From: Sthenelais limicola
Lineage: Eukaryota; Annelida; Polychaeta; Phyllodocida; Sigalionidae
Direction: 5' to 3'
DNA: 64,000 nucleotides
Assembly: GCA_942159475.1 (NCBI GenBank)
Contig: OW804095.1
Span: 153,816,517 to 153,880,516 of the forward strand
Positions 63,476 through 64,000 of the stretch are shown here, in pieces. The notes under the pieces are model-generated. The model ran no database searches, was not told the origin of the DNA, and saw nothing but the letters and a program-made list of their open reading frames with translations. The position numbers were made by a program, and so were the translations under genes. Position 1 is the first letter of the stretch. Each line of letters opens with the position of its first letter.

Positions 63476-63893
63476 ATATGTGACGTGTTTCAGGAAAATG
63501 AGTCAAAAGTTGCAAAATTCATATTTTTCAAAGTGTTTTTTTTACGAGATCACAGTATTGGAATGTTCTGACTTTTGTAGGGTTTATCACTTATAGCTAT
63601 ATCAATCGATGTATCAAATATCAAGACAATCTATGTAATATATTCTATCATTTTAAAGGTCCTCATATGGACTACATTTAGTCACTTTAGTGTTTATTGA
63701 CCCCAAGATAATATTGGAAACTTTTTTTTTTCAAAAACGAAAATATTAAACTTAAAATCTAGAAATACTTATTAGGTTATTAGACTGTTTACTATCATTT
63801 GAATTGGCTTGATCTCATATCTTCAAATATAATGATATCTAAAAATCTATTTTTTGCGACTTATGACTCATTTTCCTGAAACATGTCACATAT
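63476..63893. mobile_element. Family B MITE
   Basis: ATGTGACGTGTTTCAGG to CCTGAAACATGTCACAT, 418 bp, good ends. Confidence 0.75.
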
Positions 63894-64000
63894 ACGTATA
63901 CATAGTAGTATACTATAAAAGTAATCAAATAAAGATAAGGTATAACCAATTCATAGTATTATGCCATGATAGCTGGGCGTATCCACACAAACATGGCCAG

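Noticed and set aside
1..64000. tRNA, rRNA or telomere repeats
   Set aside because: No cloverleaf B-box sequence, rRNA core or telomeric array was seen on either strand by eye.

Overview
The window is AT-rich animal DNA. GT-AG introns, a single-pass membrane protein with SH3-ligand and tyrosine motifs, an env-bearing Ty3/gypsy-type retrotransposon, two LINE relics and many short inverted-repeat transposons (MITEs) point to an invertebrate metazoan. I cannot name the species. Reliable coding sequence is sparse; most of the 64 kb is transposon relics and tandem repeats, and the longest open frames outside the retrotransposon lie in tandem arrays and are not genes.

1-23.3 kb: a head-to-head pair of paralogous genes. 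The minus-strand copy (coding exons at 2835-3024, 2028-2207 and 1628-1699) runs off the left edge. The plus-strand copy is complete: four coding exons (8878-9211, 10578-10757, 12772-12849, 22470-23299), all introns phase 1, 473 residues. Both encode a type II membrane protein with a tyrosine- and proline-rich cytoplasmic tail, one membrane span, a short Ser/Thr/Pro stalk and, in the complete copy, a glycosylated repeat-like ectodomain. Between them lie two inverted ~430 bp arms (4640-5060 and 5890-6325), each carrying a matching candidate 5'UTR exon and splice donor. The pair therefore looks like an inverted duplication with a shared divergent promoter region.

13.1-21.5 kb: an 8.39 kb LTR retrotransposon sits antisense inside the last intron of the complete gene. 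It has 723 bp LTRs with about five differences, a 4 bp target duplication, gag, pol and an env-like third frame. Pol has three frame breaks, at least two of them in G runs.

23.3-39.5 kb: intergenic. It holds two decayed LINE reverse transcriptase relics (25.97-27.40 and 35.44-37.16 kb), Harbinger-like and other MITEs, a C-rich minisatellite (31.8-32.9 kb), an 18 bp minisatellite (34.0-34.4 kb) and a possible PDZ-domain exon (minus strand, 39.2-39.4 kb).

39.8-64 kb: large tandem arrays. A ~2.5 kb 24 bp array repeats the sequence of the U1 snRNA 5' end, and a ~1.9 kb 44 bp array repeats a YY1-like motif. There is also a solo LTR nested in a MITE, a tyrosine-recombinase fragment (55.2-55.4 kb), two weak candidate exon or promoter regions (50.1-50.4 and 56.4-56.6 kb), and a 515 bp element with CACTGTG termini and a 5 bp target duplication resembling a non-autonomous Transib/RAG-type transposon (61.5-62.0 kb).

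Two MITE families recur throughout: family A (13 copies, TA target duplications) and family B (about 14 copies, each intact arm carrying an AP-1-type heptamer). I saw no rRNA, tRNA or CRISPR array.
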